18,397 nt of DNA. Origin: Alistipes sp. GTDB lineage: Bacteria > Bacteroidota > Bacteroidia > Bacteroidales > Rikenellaceae. The notes under the pieces were generated by a model that was given only the letters and a program-made list of their open reading frames with translations, was not told where the DNA came from and did not search any database. This document shows positions 8,414-14,441 of the stretch, one piece after another (positions within the stretch are counted from its first letter, which is position 1; every line of letters starts with the position of its first letter). The stretch lies in assembly GCA_009774895.1 (NCBI GenBank), contig VSOO01000010.1:1-18397 (forward strand), written 5' to 3'. The position numbers and the translations under genes were made by a program.

Positions 8414-8932
8414 TTATTTTTCGATGATTTCGCTCGGCGTGAGCGCATCCTGAAGTTCGATGCCGCGCTCGCGCAGCCGCTCGACGACGGCCGAGTGGGT
8501 CGTGCGGCGGTAGCGCTGCTCTTCGAGCCGTATCGAACGCTCGCGCAGCAGCTGCACCTCGCGTTCGACGCGCGAGTAGCGCATGTCGAGGTGGAGGGCC
8601 GAGAACATCACCACGATGCTCAGAAAGAACATCGCCGCGATGCAGATCAGGTAGCGGTAGTACTCGGCGCTGCCCTCGCGCACGAGGATCGAGCCCGAGA
8701 AGAGCTGCCACAGGGCGCTGGCCCGGCGGCGGCGTTCGCGACGCTCGCGCTCCTCCTCCGCGGCGCGGCGCCCGGCCTCCTCTTCCTCGTCGCGGCGGAT
8801 CTCCTCGTCGGCCTCGCCCCGCTGCACGCGCAGCACCTCGCGGCGGATGCGGCGGGCCAGTTCGGCCTCCTCGTCGCGCCGCGCCTGCTCCTCGGGAGTC
8901 ACAGGGTCGAATTCGTGGTCCTCGTACCGCAT
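8414..8932 (-). CDS. FtsL-like divisome protein with long charged cytoplasmic tail
   Basis: The 172-aa bitopic protein occupies the ftsL position between rsmH and ftsI. Residues 1-90 are strongly charged, rich in Glu and Arg (for example RRDEEEEAGRRAAEEERERR), and probably helical. One membrane helix follows at about 93-112 (YRYLICIAAMFFLSIVVMF). A periplasmic coiled-coil-like segment (about 118-160, SRVEREVQLLRERSIRLEE) then ends in LTPSEIIEK. This architecture matches FtsL, which in other bacteria scaffolds FtsB/FtsQ and activates FtsW-FtsI. Sequence similarity in this family is too weak for a symbol, and position plus topology carry the call. The cytoplasmic tail is much longer than the roughly 30-50 residues I would expect. 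The start at 8932 lies 10 bases before the end of rsmH (8943). Confidence 0.8.
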   Translation of the reverse strand: MRYEDHEFDPVTPEEQARRDEEAELARRIRREVLRVQRGEADEEIRRDEEEEAGRRAAEEERERRERRRRASALWQLFSGSILVREGSAEYYRYLICIAAMFFLSIVVMFSALHLDMRYSRVEREVQLLRERSIRLEEQRYRRTTHSAVVERLRERGIELQDALTPSEIIEK

Positions 8933-8942
8933 GGCCGACGCT

Positions 8943-9860
8943 CTATTTCTTCACCGCACAACGCAGCCGCGCCGACCGCGACCGCGGGTTGCGCTCCAGT
9001 TCTTCGGCCGAGGGGGTCACGGCCTTGCGCGTGACCGGCTCGAACGGCACAGCGGGACGGCCGTAGAAATCCTTCTCGACGCGGCCCTCGAAGTTGCCGC
9101 TGCGCATGAAATTCTTCACCAGGCGGTCTTCGAGCGAGTGGTACGATATGACCACCAGCCGCCCGCCCGGGCGCAGCACCTTCAGGCTCTGTTCGAGCGC
9201 CATGCGCAGCGCCTCCATCTCGCCGTTCACCTCGATGCGGAACGCCTGGAAGATCTTCGTGAGGTACTTGGCTTCGTCCTTGCGCGGCGTGCACGGACGC
9301 ACGGCCTCCACCAGGTCGGCCGTCGTGGCGAGGGGCCGCAGGGCGCGGGCCCGCTCGATGCAGTTGGCCGCCTTCCACGGCGTCTCCACCTCGCCCCAGT
9401 CACGCAGCAGGCGCGTGAGCTCGGCGTTCGAATAGGTGTTGGCGATGTCGGCCGCCGTGCGGCCGCCGCGCCGGTTCATGCGCATGTCGAGGGGTGCCGA
9501 GCCGCGGAACGAGAAGCCCCGCTCCGTGCAGTCGAAGTGGTGCGACGACACCCCCAGGTCGGCCAGCACGGCATCGGCCTCGGTGACGCCGCGCAGCCGC
9601 AGCGCGCCCCGCATGAAGCGGAAGTTGCTCTCGACGTAGTGGAAGCGCGCGTCGTCGGGCCGGTTGTCGTGCGTGTCGCCGTCCTGGTCGAAGGCGTAGA
9701 GCGCCCCCTCGGGCCCGAGAGCCCGGAGGATGCGGCGCGAATGTCCGCCCCCGCCGAAGGTGAGGTCGATGCAGCAGTCCGCGGGGCCGATCTCCATCAG
9801 GGAGACCGACTCCTCCAGCAGCACGGGAGTATGGTAGTCGGTACGGTATTCGGAGCTCAT
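8943..9860 (-). CDS. rsmH: RsmH (MraW), 16S rRNA C1402 N4-methyltransferase
   Basis: The 305-aa SAM-dependent enzyme methylates N4 of cytidine 1402 in the 16S rRNA P-site. It has the N-terminal YHTPVLLEE (9-17), the SAM-binding block DLTFGGGGHS (32-41), DLGVSSHHFD (101-110), FSFRGSAPLDMRM (116-128), the helical insert domain (about 135-225) with TKIFQAFRIEVNGE (201-214), and YHSLEDRLVK (240-249). The ending RNPRSRSARLR is family-typical. The ATG at 9860 places YHTPVLLEE at the usual distance from the start. It is the first gene of the minus-strand dcw block. mraZ, which normally precedes it, is not adjacent: the next gene upstream is divergent. Confidence 0.97.
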   Translation of the reverse strand: MSSEYRTDYHTPVLLEESVSLMEIGPADCCIDLTFGGGGHSRRILRALGPEGALYAFDQDGDTHDNRPDDARFHYVESNFRFMRGALRLRGVTEADAVLADLGVSSHHFDCTERGFSFRGSAPLDMRMNRRGGRTAADIANTYSNAELTRLLRDWGEVETPWKAANCIERARALRPLATTADLVEAVRPCTPRKDEAKYLTKIFQAFRIEVNGEMEALRMALEQSLKVLRPGGRLVVISYHSLEDRLVKNFMRSGNFEGRVEKDFYGRPAVPFEPVTRKAVTPSAEELERNPRSRSARLRCAVKK

Positions 9861-9886
9861 GGATCGTCACAGGGTAAAATCGGGTG

Positions 9887-9894
9887 TAAAGTTA
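9887..9894 (-). promoter_or_regulatory. Possible -7 element for rsmH and the dcw block
   Basis: Read on the minus strand, 9894-9887 is TAACTTTA, one mismatch from the Bacteroidota -7 consensus TAnnTTTG. It lies 26 bases from the rsmH start, a sensible leader length. I see no convincing -33 TTG element. The element abuts the inverted repeat at 9893-9919. Confidence 0.35.
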
Positions 9895-9919
9895 GGTAAT
9901 TTTCGAAAAAGATTACCTA
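9893..9919. promoter_or_regulatory. 8-bp inverted repeat between divergent rsmH and acyltransferase promoters
   Basis: TAGGTAAT (9893-9900) and ATTACCTA (9912-9919) are exact reverse complements separated by 11 bases containing TTTCGAAA. Each arm runs into a -7-like element on its own side (9887-9894 minus, 9918-9925 plus). The symmetry could form an operator for a dimeric regulator, or could simply reflect two similar promoters placed face to face. No regulator gene lies beside it. Confidence 0.5.
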
Positions 9920-9925
9920 TATTTG
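9918..9925 (+). promoter_or_regulatory. -7 element for the acyltransferase pair
   Basis: TATATTTG is a perfect match to the Bacteroidota -7 consensus TAnnTTTG. It predicts a start of transcription at about 9930-9933, leaving a leader of about 70 bases before the ATG at 10001. A -33 TTG is not clear. Confidence 0.6.
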
Positions 9926-9939
9926 TGTCAATAAAAATC

Positions 9940-9981
9940 GCGGAGCCGCGCCGGCGCTCGCATCGCCGGTCCCGGCTCCGC
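9940..9981. promoter_or_regulatory. GC-rich hairpin in the acyltransferase leader
   Basis: GCGGAGCCG (9940-9948) pairs with CGGCTCCGC (9973-9981), and inside it CCGGCG (9951-9956) pairs with CGCCGG (9964-9969) around a 7-base loop. On the + strand it lies near the very 5' end of the predicted acyltransferase mRNA. Read on the minus strand, the same hairpin is followed by GATTTTTATTG, so it looks like an intrinsic terminator facing rsmH. Confidence 0.55.
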
Positions 9982-10000
9982 CCCCCGCACACGGAACACA

Positions 10001-10843
10001 ATGCCCGAAATCGACATCGGCGCGGTGCTGGCGGCCAAGGCGCCGCGGCTCGCGCGTTTCGTTCCGCGACCGTTCGTCTCCTGGCTCCGACGCACGGTCC
10101 GCGAGCGCGAAATCAACCACATCCTCCGCACCTACTGGGACCTGCCGCCCCAGGAGTTCATCCGCGCCTGCTTCCGCGAATGGGGCGTGACCTACTCGGT
10201 CGAGGGGCTCGAACGCCTCGACCCCGCGGGCCGCTACCTCTTCGCCTCGAACCACCCGTTCGGCGGCATGGACGGCATGATGCTCGCCGACAAGCTCATA
10301 GACCGCTTCGGCGACGCACGCGTGGTGGTCAATGACCTGCTGATGTACCTCGATCCGCTGCGTCCCCTGTGGATCCCGGTGAACAAACACGGCGCCCAGA
10401 GCACCTCCTATGCCCGGCGGTTCGAGGAGGAGCTGGCGGGCGACCGTCCGATCCTCACCTTCCCCGCCGGCCTCTGCTCGCGCCGCCCCCGCGGCACGGT
10501 GGAGGATCCCGCCTGGAAATCGAGCTTCCTGAAGAAGGCCTACGCCTCGCAGCGGCAGGTGGTGCCCGTGTTCGTGGAGGGCGAGCTGTCCGATTTCTTC
10601 TACGGCGTGGCCAACTGGCGCCGCAGGCTGGGGCTGCGGTTCAACATCGAGATGCTGTGGCTGCCCGACGAAATGTTCTCGCAGAGCGGCAAGCACTTCC
10701 GCATCGCGGTGGGCGAGCCCCTGTCCGCGGGCGAACTCTCGGCATGCGGCACGCTGGCCGAGCAGACGGAGTATGTACGCAAAAAGACCTATTTTTTGGG
10801 CGAAAAACTACGGGCCGAAACGGCTTCAGGGAAAAAAGCGTAA
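10001..10843 (+). CDS. glsA: GlsA-like O-acyltransferase (PlsC/glycerol acyltransferase fold)
   Basis: The 280-aa protein has the lysophospholipid acyltransferase fold. It shows the acceptor motif SNHPFGGMDG (83-92, His85 and Asp91 separated by five residues rather than four), a block ending in PLWIPVNKHG (122-131) and FPAGLCSR (154-161), the equivalent of the FPEG-type motif. No signal peptide or clear membrane helix is visible, so it is probably peripheral. The next gene is a GNAT N-acyltransferase, which is the pairing of glsA and glsB in Bacteroides thetaiotaomicron. There GlsB makes an N-acyl glycine and GlsA adds a second fatty acid to the 3-hydroxyl of the first. The ATG at 10001 follows a good promoter. 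The substrate is inferred from pairing; a role in another aminolipid or in phospholipid synthesis is possible. Confidence 0.8.
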   Translation: MPEIDIGAVLAAKAPRLARFVPRPFVSWLRRTVREREINHILRTYWDLPPQEFIRACFREWGVTYSVEGLERLDPAGRYLFASNHPFGGMDGMMLADKLIDRFGDARVVVNDLLMYLDPLRPLWIPVNKHGAQSTSYARRFEEELAGDRPILTFPAGLCSRRPRGTVEDPAWKSSFLKKAYASQRQVVPVFVEGELSDFFYGVANWRRRLGLRFNIEMLWLPDEMFSQSGKHFRIAVGEPLSAGELSACGTLAEQTEYVRKKTYFLGEKLRAETASGKKA

Positions 10844-10848
10844 ATTTG
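10841..10848 (+). promoter_or_regulatory. Possible internal promoter for the N-acyltransferase
   Basis: TAAATTTG overlaps the TAA stop of the upstream acyltransferase and matches TAnnTTTG perfectly, 30 bases before the next ATG. It would allow independent expression of the second gene. No -33 TTG is seen at the usual distance, so it may be fortuitous. Confidence 0.35.
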
Positions 10849-10877
10849 CACCTCCGAATCCAGCAGAAACCCATTCA

Positions 10878-11870
10878 ATGACGCAACCCATCATACCTCC
10901 CGTAGAGCGCGGCCTGCTGAAAGCCGAACTCACCCCCGCACGCAAGGTGCGCGACACGGCCAAGGCCGGCAACGAAATCTATGTCTTCACCGCGGCCGAA
11001 TGTCCGGCCCTGATGCGCGAAATCGGCCGGCTGCGCGAGGAGGCGTTCCGCGCGGGCGGCGGCGGCACGGGGTGCGAGGCGGACATCGACGCCGAGGACC
11101 TGGCGGACGGCGGCTACCACCAGCTCATCGTCTGGGACCCCGCCGCCGAGCAGATCGTGGGCGGCTACCGCTTCATCGTCTGCACGTCGTCCGCGCAGCA
11201 GCACCTCTCGACCGAACACTACTTCGAATTCAGCGAGAAGTTCCGCCGCGAGTTCCTGCCCCGCACCATCGAGCTCGGGCGCTCGTTCGTGCAGGTGGGC
11301 TACCAGGCCCGCAACAACGGCAAGAGCATCTACGCCCTCGACAACCTGTGGGACGGGCTGGGCGCGCTCATCGTGCTGAATCCCGGCGCGCGCTACCTCT
11401 TCGGCAAGGTGACCATGTACACCACCTACAAATCCGTGGCCCGCAATGCGCTGATCTGGTTCCTGCGCCGCTACTTCCCCGACCGCGACGGTCTGGTGAA
11501 GGCCATCCGGCCCCTCCGGCTCGACCTGGACGACCCCTACTACGAGCAGCTCTTCTGCGGTGCCGACTACCAGGAGAACTACCGCATCCTGCTGCGCAAG
11601 ATCCGCGAATTCAACGAGCACATCCCGCCGCTCATCAACGCCTACATGAACCTGTCGCCCACGATGCGGGTCTTCGACACGGTGTCCAATCCCGACTTCG
11701 GCGACGTGGAGGAGACGGGCATCCTGGTGACCATTCCCGACATCTACCCCGAAAAGAAGGAGCGCCACATCCGCTGGGAGGGGTGGAAACTCAACCTCCA
11801 GGCCCGGCGCGACGAATTCCGCCGACGCATCCACGAGCACCTGGCGCCCCTCAGGAAGAAACGGAGCTGA
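10878..11870 (+). CDS. glsB: GlsB-like N-acyltransferase (GNAT fold, OlsB/hemolysin-related family)
   Basis: The 330-aa protein belongs to the group that includes ornithine-lipid OlsB and glycine-lipid GlsB N-acyltransferases, often annotated as putative hemolysins. Recognisable parts are an N-terminal GNAT-like strand and helix (IYVFTAAECPALMREIGRLREEAF, about 34-57), AEQIVGGYRFIV (90-101), RTIELGRSFVQVGYQ (129-143) and IYALDNLWDGLGALI (151-165). In characterised relatives the enzyme transfers a 3-hydroxy fatty acid to an amino acid amine. The ATG at 10878 is chosen over an in-frame upstream Met at 10773 because the latter lies inside the preceding gene. The 34-base spacing suggests an operon with the O-acyltransferase. 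Glycine as substrate is inferred from the Bacteroides precedent. Confidence 0.82.
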   Translation: MTQPIIPPVERGLLKAELTPARKVRDTAKAGNEIYVFTAAECPALMREIGRLREEAFRAGGGGTGCEADIDAEDLADGGYHQLIVWDPAAEQIVGGYRFIVCTSSAQQHLSTEHYFEFSEKFRREFLPRTIELGRSFVQVGYQARNNGKSIYALDNLWDGLGALIVLNPGARYLFGKVTMYTTYKSVARNALIWFLRRYFPDRDGLVKAIRPLRLDLDDPYYEQLFCGADYQENYRILLRKIREFNEHIPPLINAYMNLSPTMRVFDTVSNPDFGDVEETGILVTIPDIYPEKKERHIRWEGWKLNLQARRDEFRRRIHEHLAPLRKKRS

Positions 11871-11899
11871 CCCGGCGCGGCCGCACGGCCCTTTGCGCA

Positions 11900-11941
11900 A
11901 AACAATCGGCGCACCTCGTTTCCGGGGTGCGCCGATTGTTT
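11900..11941. terminator. Bidirectional terminator between glsB-like gene and gcvT
   Basis: A perfect 16-bp stem (11900-11915 with 11926-11941) encloses a 10-base loop. The outer AAAC/GTTT pairs supply a short T stretch on either strand, with four T on the minus side. It lies 29 bases past the + strand stop and 15 bases past the gcvT stop, so it probably serves both convergent units. Confidence 0.85.
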
Positions 11942-11956
11942 CCGATGCCGAAGCCG

Positions 11957-13057
11957 CTATACGAAAGGCAGCTTCACCACCTCGGCCTTAAGCAGGCGGT
12001 CGCGGATCGACACCGCGATCACCGTACCCGGTTTGGCGTAGGCCGCTTTCACGTATCCCATGCCGAATCCGACCTTCATGCAGGGCGACATCGTGCCCGA
12101 CGTCACGCAGCCGATCCCGTTGCCCTCGGTGTCGGCGAGCGTGTAACCGTGGCGCGGAATGCCGCGGTCGAGCATCTTGAATCCCACGAGCTTGCGCTCC
12201 ACACCCTCGGCCTTCAGCCGCTCCATGCGGTCGCGGTCGATGAACTCCTTGCCCTCGGCGAACTTGGTGATCCAGCCCAGGCCGGCCTCGATGGGCGAGG
12301 TCGTGTCGTCGATGTCGTTGCCATAGAGGCAGAAACCCTTCTCAAGACGCAGCGTGTCGCGCGCTCCGAGGCCGATGTTCTGCAAACCGTACTCCTCGCC
12401 GGCCTCCCAGAGGGCTTTCCACAGCTTGGCACCGTCCTCGTTGGCCACGTAGATCTCGCAGCCGCCCGCCCCCGTGTAGCCGGTGATCGAAAGGATGGCG
12501 TCCACGCCCGCAACGGGCAGCTTGCGGAACGTATAGTACTCCATGTCCTCCACCGGTTCGGCGCACATCTTCTGCACGATCTTCATCGCCAGGGGGCCCT
12601 GCACGGCGAGCTGGCAGATCTCGTCCGACGCGTTGTAGAGCTCCTTGCCGTGCCCGGCCTCCATGCCGAACGCCTCGCCCTCCTTGCAGATATGGGCCCA
12701 GTCCTTGGCGATGTTGGCGGCATTGACCACGAGCAGGTAGGTCTCGGCATCGACCCGGTAGACCAGCAGGTCGTCCACGATACCGCCGCGGCCGTTGGGC
12801 ATGCAGGTGTACTGCACCTTGCCATCGACGAGCTTGGCCACGTCGTTGGTCGTGATGCGCTGCAACAGCGCCAGGGCCTTGGGTCCCTTGACCCAGATCT
12901 CGCCCATGTGGCTCACGTCGAACACGCCCGCACGTTCGCGCACGCACAGGTGCTCGTCGTTGATGCCCGTGAATTCGATGGGCATGTTGTAGCCCGCGAA
13001 CTCGGCCATTTTGGCTCCGGCCGCGATGTGATAATCGGTGAATACTGTGGTTTTCAT
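11957..13057 (-). CDS. gcvT: GcvT, aminomethyltransferase (glycine cleavage T protein)
   Basis: The 366-aa cytoplasmic T protein takes the aminomethyl group from lipoyl-GcvH and transfers the one-carbon unit to tetrahydrofolate, releasing ammonia. Motifs are [17 protein letters not shown] (46-62), [15 protein letters not shown] (88-102, with the folate-interacting Asp in DD), [15 protein letters not shown] (190-204), [20 protein letters not shown] (229-248) and GTMSPCMK (321-328). The start is set at the ATG at 13057, which begins [10 protein letters not shown]; an upstream in-frame Met at 13093 adds 12 residues lying just past the preceding stop and not resembling the family. gcvH and gcvP are not in the window. 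It lies 36 bases after the GNAT gene, so a two-gene transcript is likely. Confidence 0.96.
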   Translation of the reverse strand: MKTTVFTDYHIAAGAKMAEFAGYNMPIEFTGINDEHLCVRERAGVFDVSHMGEIWVKGPKALALLQRITTNDVAKLVDGKVQYTCMPNGRGGIVDDLLVYRVDAETYLLVVNAANIAKDWAHICKEGEAFGMEAGHGKELYNASDEICQLAVQGPLAMKIVQKMCAEPVEDMEYYTFRKLPVAGVDAILSITGYTGAGGCEIYVANEDGAKLWKALWEAGEEYGLQNIGLGARDTLRLEKGFCLYGNDIDDTTSPIEAGLGWITKFAEGKEFIDRDRMERLKAEGVERKLVGFKMLDRGIPRHGYTLADTEGNGIGCVTSGTMSPCMKVGFGMGYVKAAYAKPGTVIAVSIRDRLLKAEVVKLPFV

Positions 13058-13093
13058 GATTTTATGGTTGGTTTGGTTTTTTCTTCCCCGCAT

Positions 13094-14302
13094 TTATTCG
13101 CGTCGCCGCACGCCGAGCCGCGGACAGCGCCGGAACTCTTTCGTGCGGTCGAACAGATAGCGGTACGTGGTGTGCATCTTGTGCTTCGTGGCGCCGACGT
13201 AGGTTTCGATCATGCGGTTCATGACGGGGTTGAAGTCGCCGATCCACGCCAGCTCCATGGTCTTGTACTCGTTCTTGGTCATCACCAGGAACTCGTGGCA
13301 CTTGACCATGATGGCCGACTCTACGCCCTTGCCGTGGAACTCGGGAGCGATACCGAAAATGATGCCGAAGATGCGGTCGCACTTGCGGCGCACCTTCAGG
13401 TCCCACATCAGGCGCAGCTTCTGCCACCAGCCGAACTTGCCGTTGAACTTGCCGATCAGGCGGTTCAGGTCGGGCACCATGATGAAGAAACCGATGGGTT
13501 CGTCGTTGAAATAGGCGAAAAACACGATGCGCGGGTCGATGATCGGCCGGAGCATGCGCATGAGCCGCATCGCCTCGTCGCGCCCCAGGGGCTTGACGCC
13601 CGAGAAGAGGGCCCACGCCTTGTTGTAGACGATGCGGAAGTTCTCGGCGGCCTCCTCCAGGTTCTTCATGTCGATGTTCTCGACATGGTAGCCCGGCGTG
13701 GCGTGGAGGTGGGCCGCACGGTCGAAGATGCGGTTGCTGTTCTCCGTGATTCCGCTTCTCCAAATATAGGTATGCTGGTTGAAGTAGTTGCAGAAGCCGT
13801 AACGCTCGAACAGGTCCTTGTAGTAGGGCGGGTTGTAGGGATTCTCGTAGAGCGGCTGGAACTCGTGGCCCTCCACGAGCAGCCCCCACCACGAGTCGCG
13901 GTTGCCGAAGTTGATGGGGCCGTCCATCGCCTCCATGCCGCGGCTGGCGAGCCACATGCGCGCCGCGTCGAACATCACGTCGGCGGCCTGCTGGTCGTCG
14001 ATGCACTCGAAAAATCCGCAGCCGCCCGTGGGTTGGGTCTCCAGCATCGCCTTCTCGCGGTTGTAGAAGGCGGCGATGCGGCCCACGACCTGTCCCGAGG
14101 CGTCGCGCAGCACCCAACGTATGGCCTCGCCGCCCGTGAAAAGGTCGTTCTTCGCGGGATCGAACACCGCGCGGATCGAGGGGTCGAGCGGACACACCCA
14201 GTTGCGGTTGCCGCGGTAGATTCGTTTGGGCAGGTCGAGCCACTCGCGTTCGAGTCGGGCGTCGGTCACCTCCTGCAAGGTATATTTGGTCTGTTTGCTC
14301 AT
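13094..14302 (-). CDS. Large GNAT-fold acyltransferase-like protein, substrate unknown
   Basis: This 402-aa soluble protein looks like a conserved Bacteroidota family of acyl-CoA N-acyltransferase-fold proteins. Striking conserved-looking blocks are GPINFGNRDSWWGLLVEG (128-145) and NPYNPPYYKDLFERYGF (154-170). The second half has VFFAYFNDEPIGFFIMVPD (260-278) and IFGIIFGIAPEFHGKGVESA (311-330), which resembles GNAT motif A with its acyl-CoA pyrophosphate loop. No signal peptide or membrane segment is evident. The ATG at 14302 has a Shine-Dalgarno AGGAG seven bases upstream and a TAnnTTTG promoter. It is followed by gcvT. I cannot name a substrate. Bacterial ceramide synthases belong to the same superfamily and are of similar size, and lipid genes are nearby, so a long-chain N-acyltransferase is one possibility. 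Confidence 0.75.
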   Translation of the reverse strand: MSKQTKYTLQEVTDARLEREWLDLPKRIYRGNRNWVCPLDPSIRAVFDPAKNDLFTGGEAIRWVLRDASGQVVGRIAAFYNREKAMLETQPTGGCGFFECIDDQQAADVMFDAARMWLASRGMEAMDGPINFGNRDSWWGLLVEGHEFQPLYENPYNPPYYKDLFERYGFCNYFNQHTYIWRSGITENSNRIFDRAAHLHATPGYHVENIDMKNLEEAAENFRIVYNKAWALFSGVKPLGRDEAMRLMRMLRPIIDPRIVFFAYFNDEPIGFFIMVPDLNRLIGKFNGKFGWWQKLRLMWDLKVRRKCDRIFGIIFGIAPEFHGKGVESAIMVKCHEFLVMTKNEYKTMELAWIGDFNPVMNRMIETYVGATKHKMHTTYRYLFDRTKEFRRCPRLGVRRRE

Positions 14303-14309
14303 GGTTGAT

Positions 14310-14329
14310 CTCCTTGTGCCACAAAGATA
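14310..14329 (-). promoter_or_regulatory. Promoter -7 element and Shine-Dalgarno of the GNAT gene
   Basis: On the minus strand TATCTTTG (14329-14322) matches TAnnTTTG exactly, and AGGAG (14314-14310) lies seven bases before the ATG at 14302. This is a stronger ribosome binding site than most genes here show, and it supports the chosen start. The -33 element is not clear. Confidence 0.6.
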
Positions 14330-14343
14330 AAAAAATTTGGCTG

Positions 14344-14367
14344 AAAGCGCTCGGCCGAGTCCGCTTT
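14344..14367. terminator. Possible weak terminator after queG
   Basis: AAAGCG (14344-14349) pairs with CGCTTT (14362-14367), and the 12-base interior includes the palindrome CTCGGCCGAG. On the minus strand a T-run (14336-14330 region) follows after nine bases, immediately before the GNAT -7 element. The stem is short and 75 bases past the queG stop, so this is a weak call. Confidence 0.3.
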
Positions 14368-14441
14368 TTTTGCTCCGGGCGCAAAGAAGATCGAAAGATG
14401 GGCGGACACCGAGCCGCCGCGACCGTCGGGTCCGCCGCCGC

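Noticed and set aside
6161..9034. A 957-codon + strand open frame opposite ftsI and the ftsL-like gene
   Set aside because: Same antisense artefact: no recognisable domain, composition typical of reversed GC-rich coding sequence, and the minus strand carries clear family motifs throughout.
13058..13093. Longer GcvT starting at an in-frame Met at 13093
   Set aside because: It adds 12 polar residues absent from the family; [10 protein letters not shown] at 13057 is the expected N-terminus.
11000..14308. A 1,102-codon + strand open frame crossing the glsB-like gene, the terminator, gcvT and the GNAT gene
   Set aside because: It runs out of frame through glsB and antisense through gcvT and the GNAT gene, and it passes through a strong terminator hairpin. 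No coding signal of its own.
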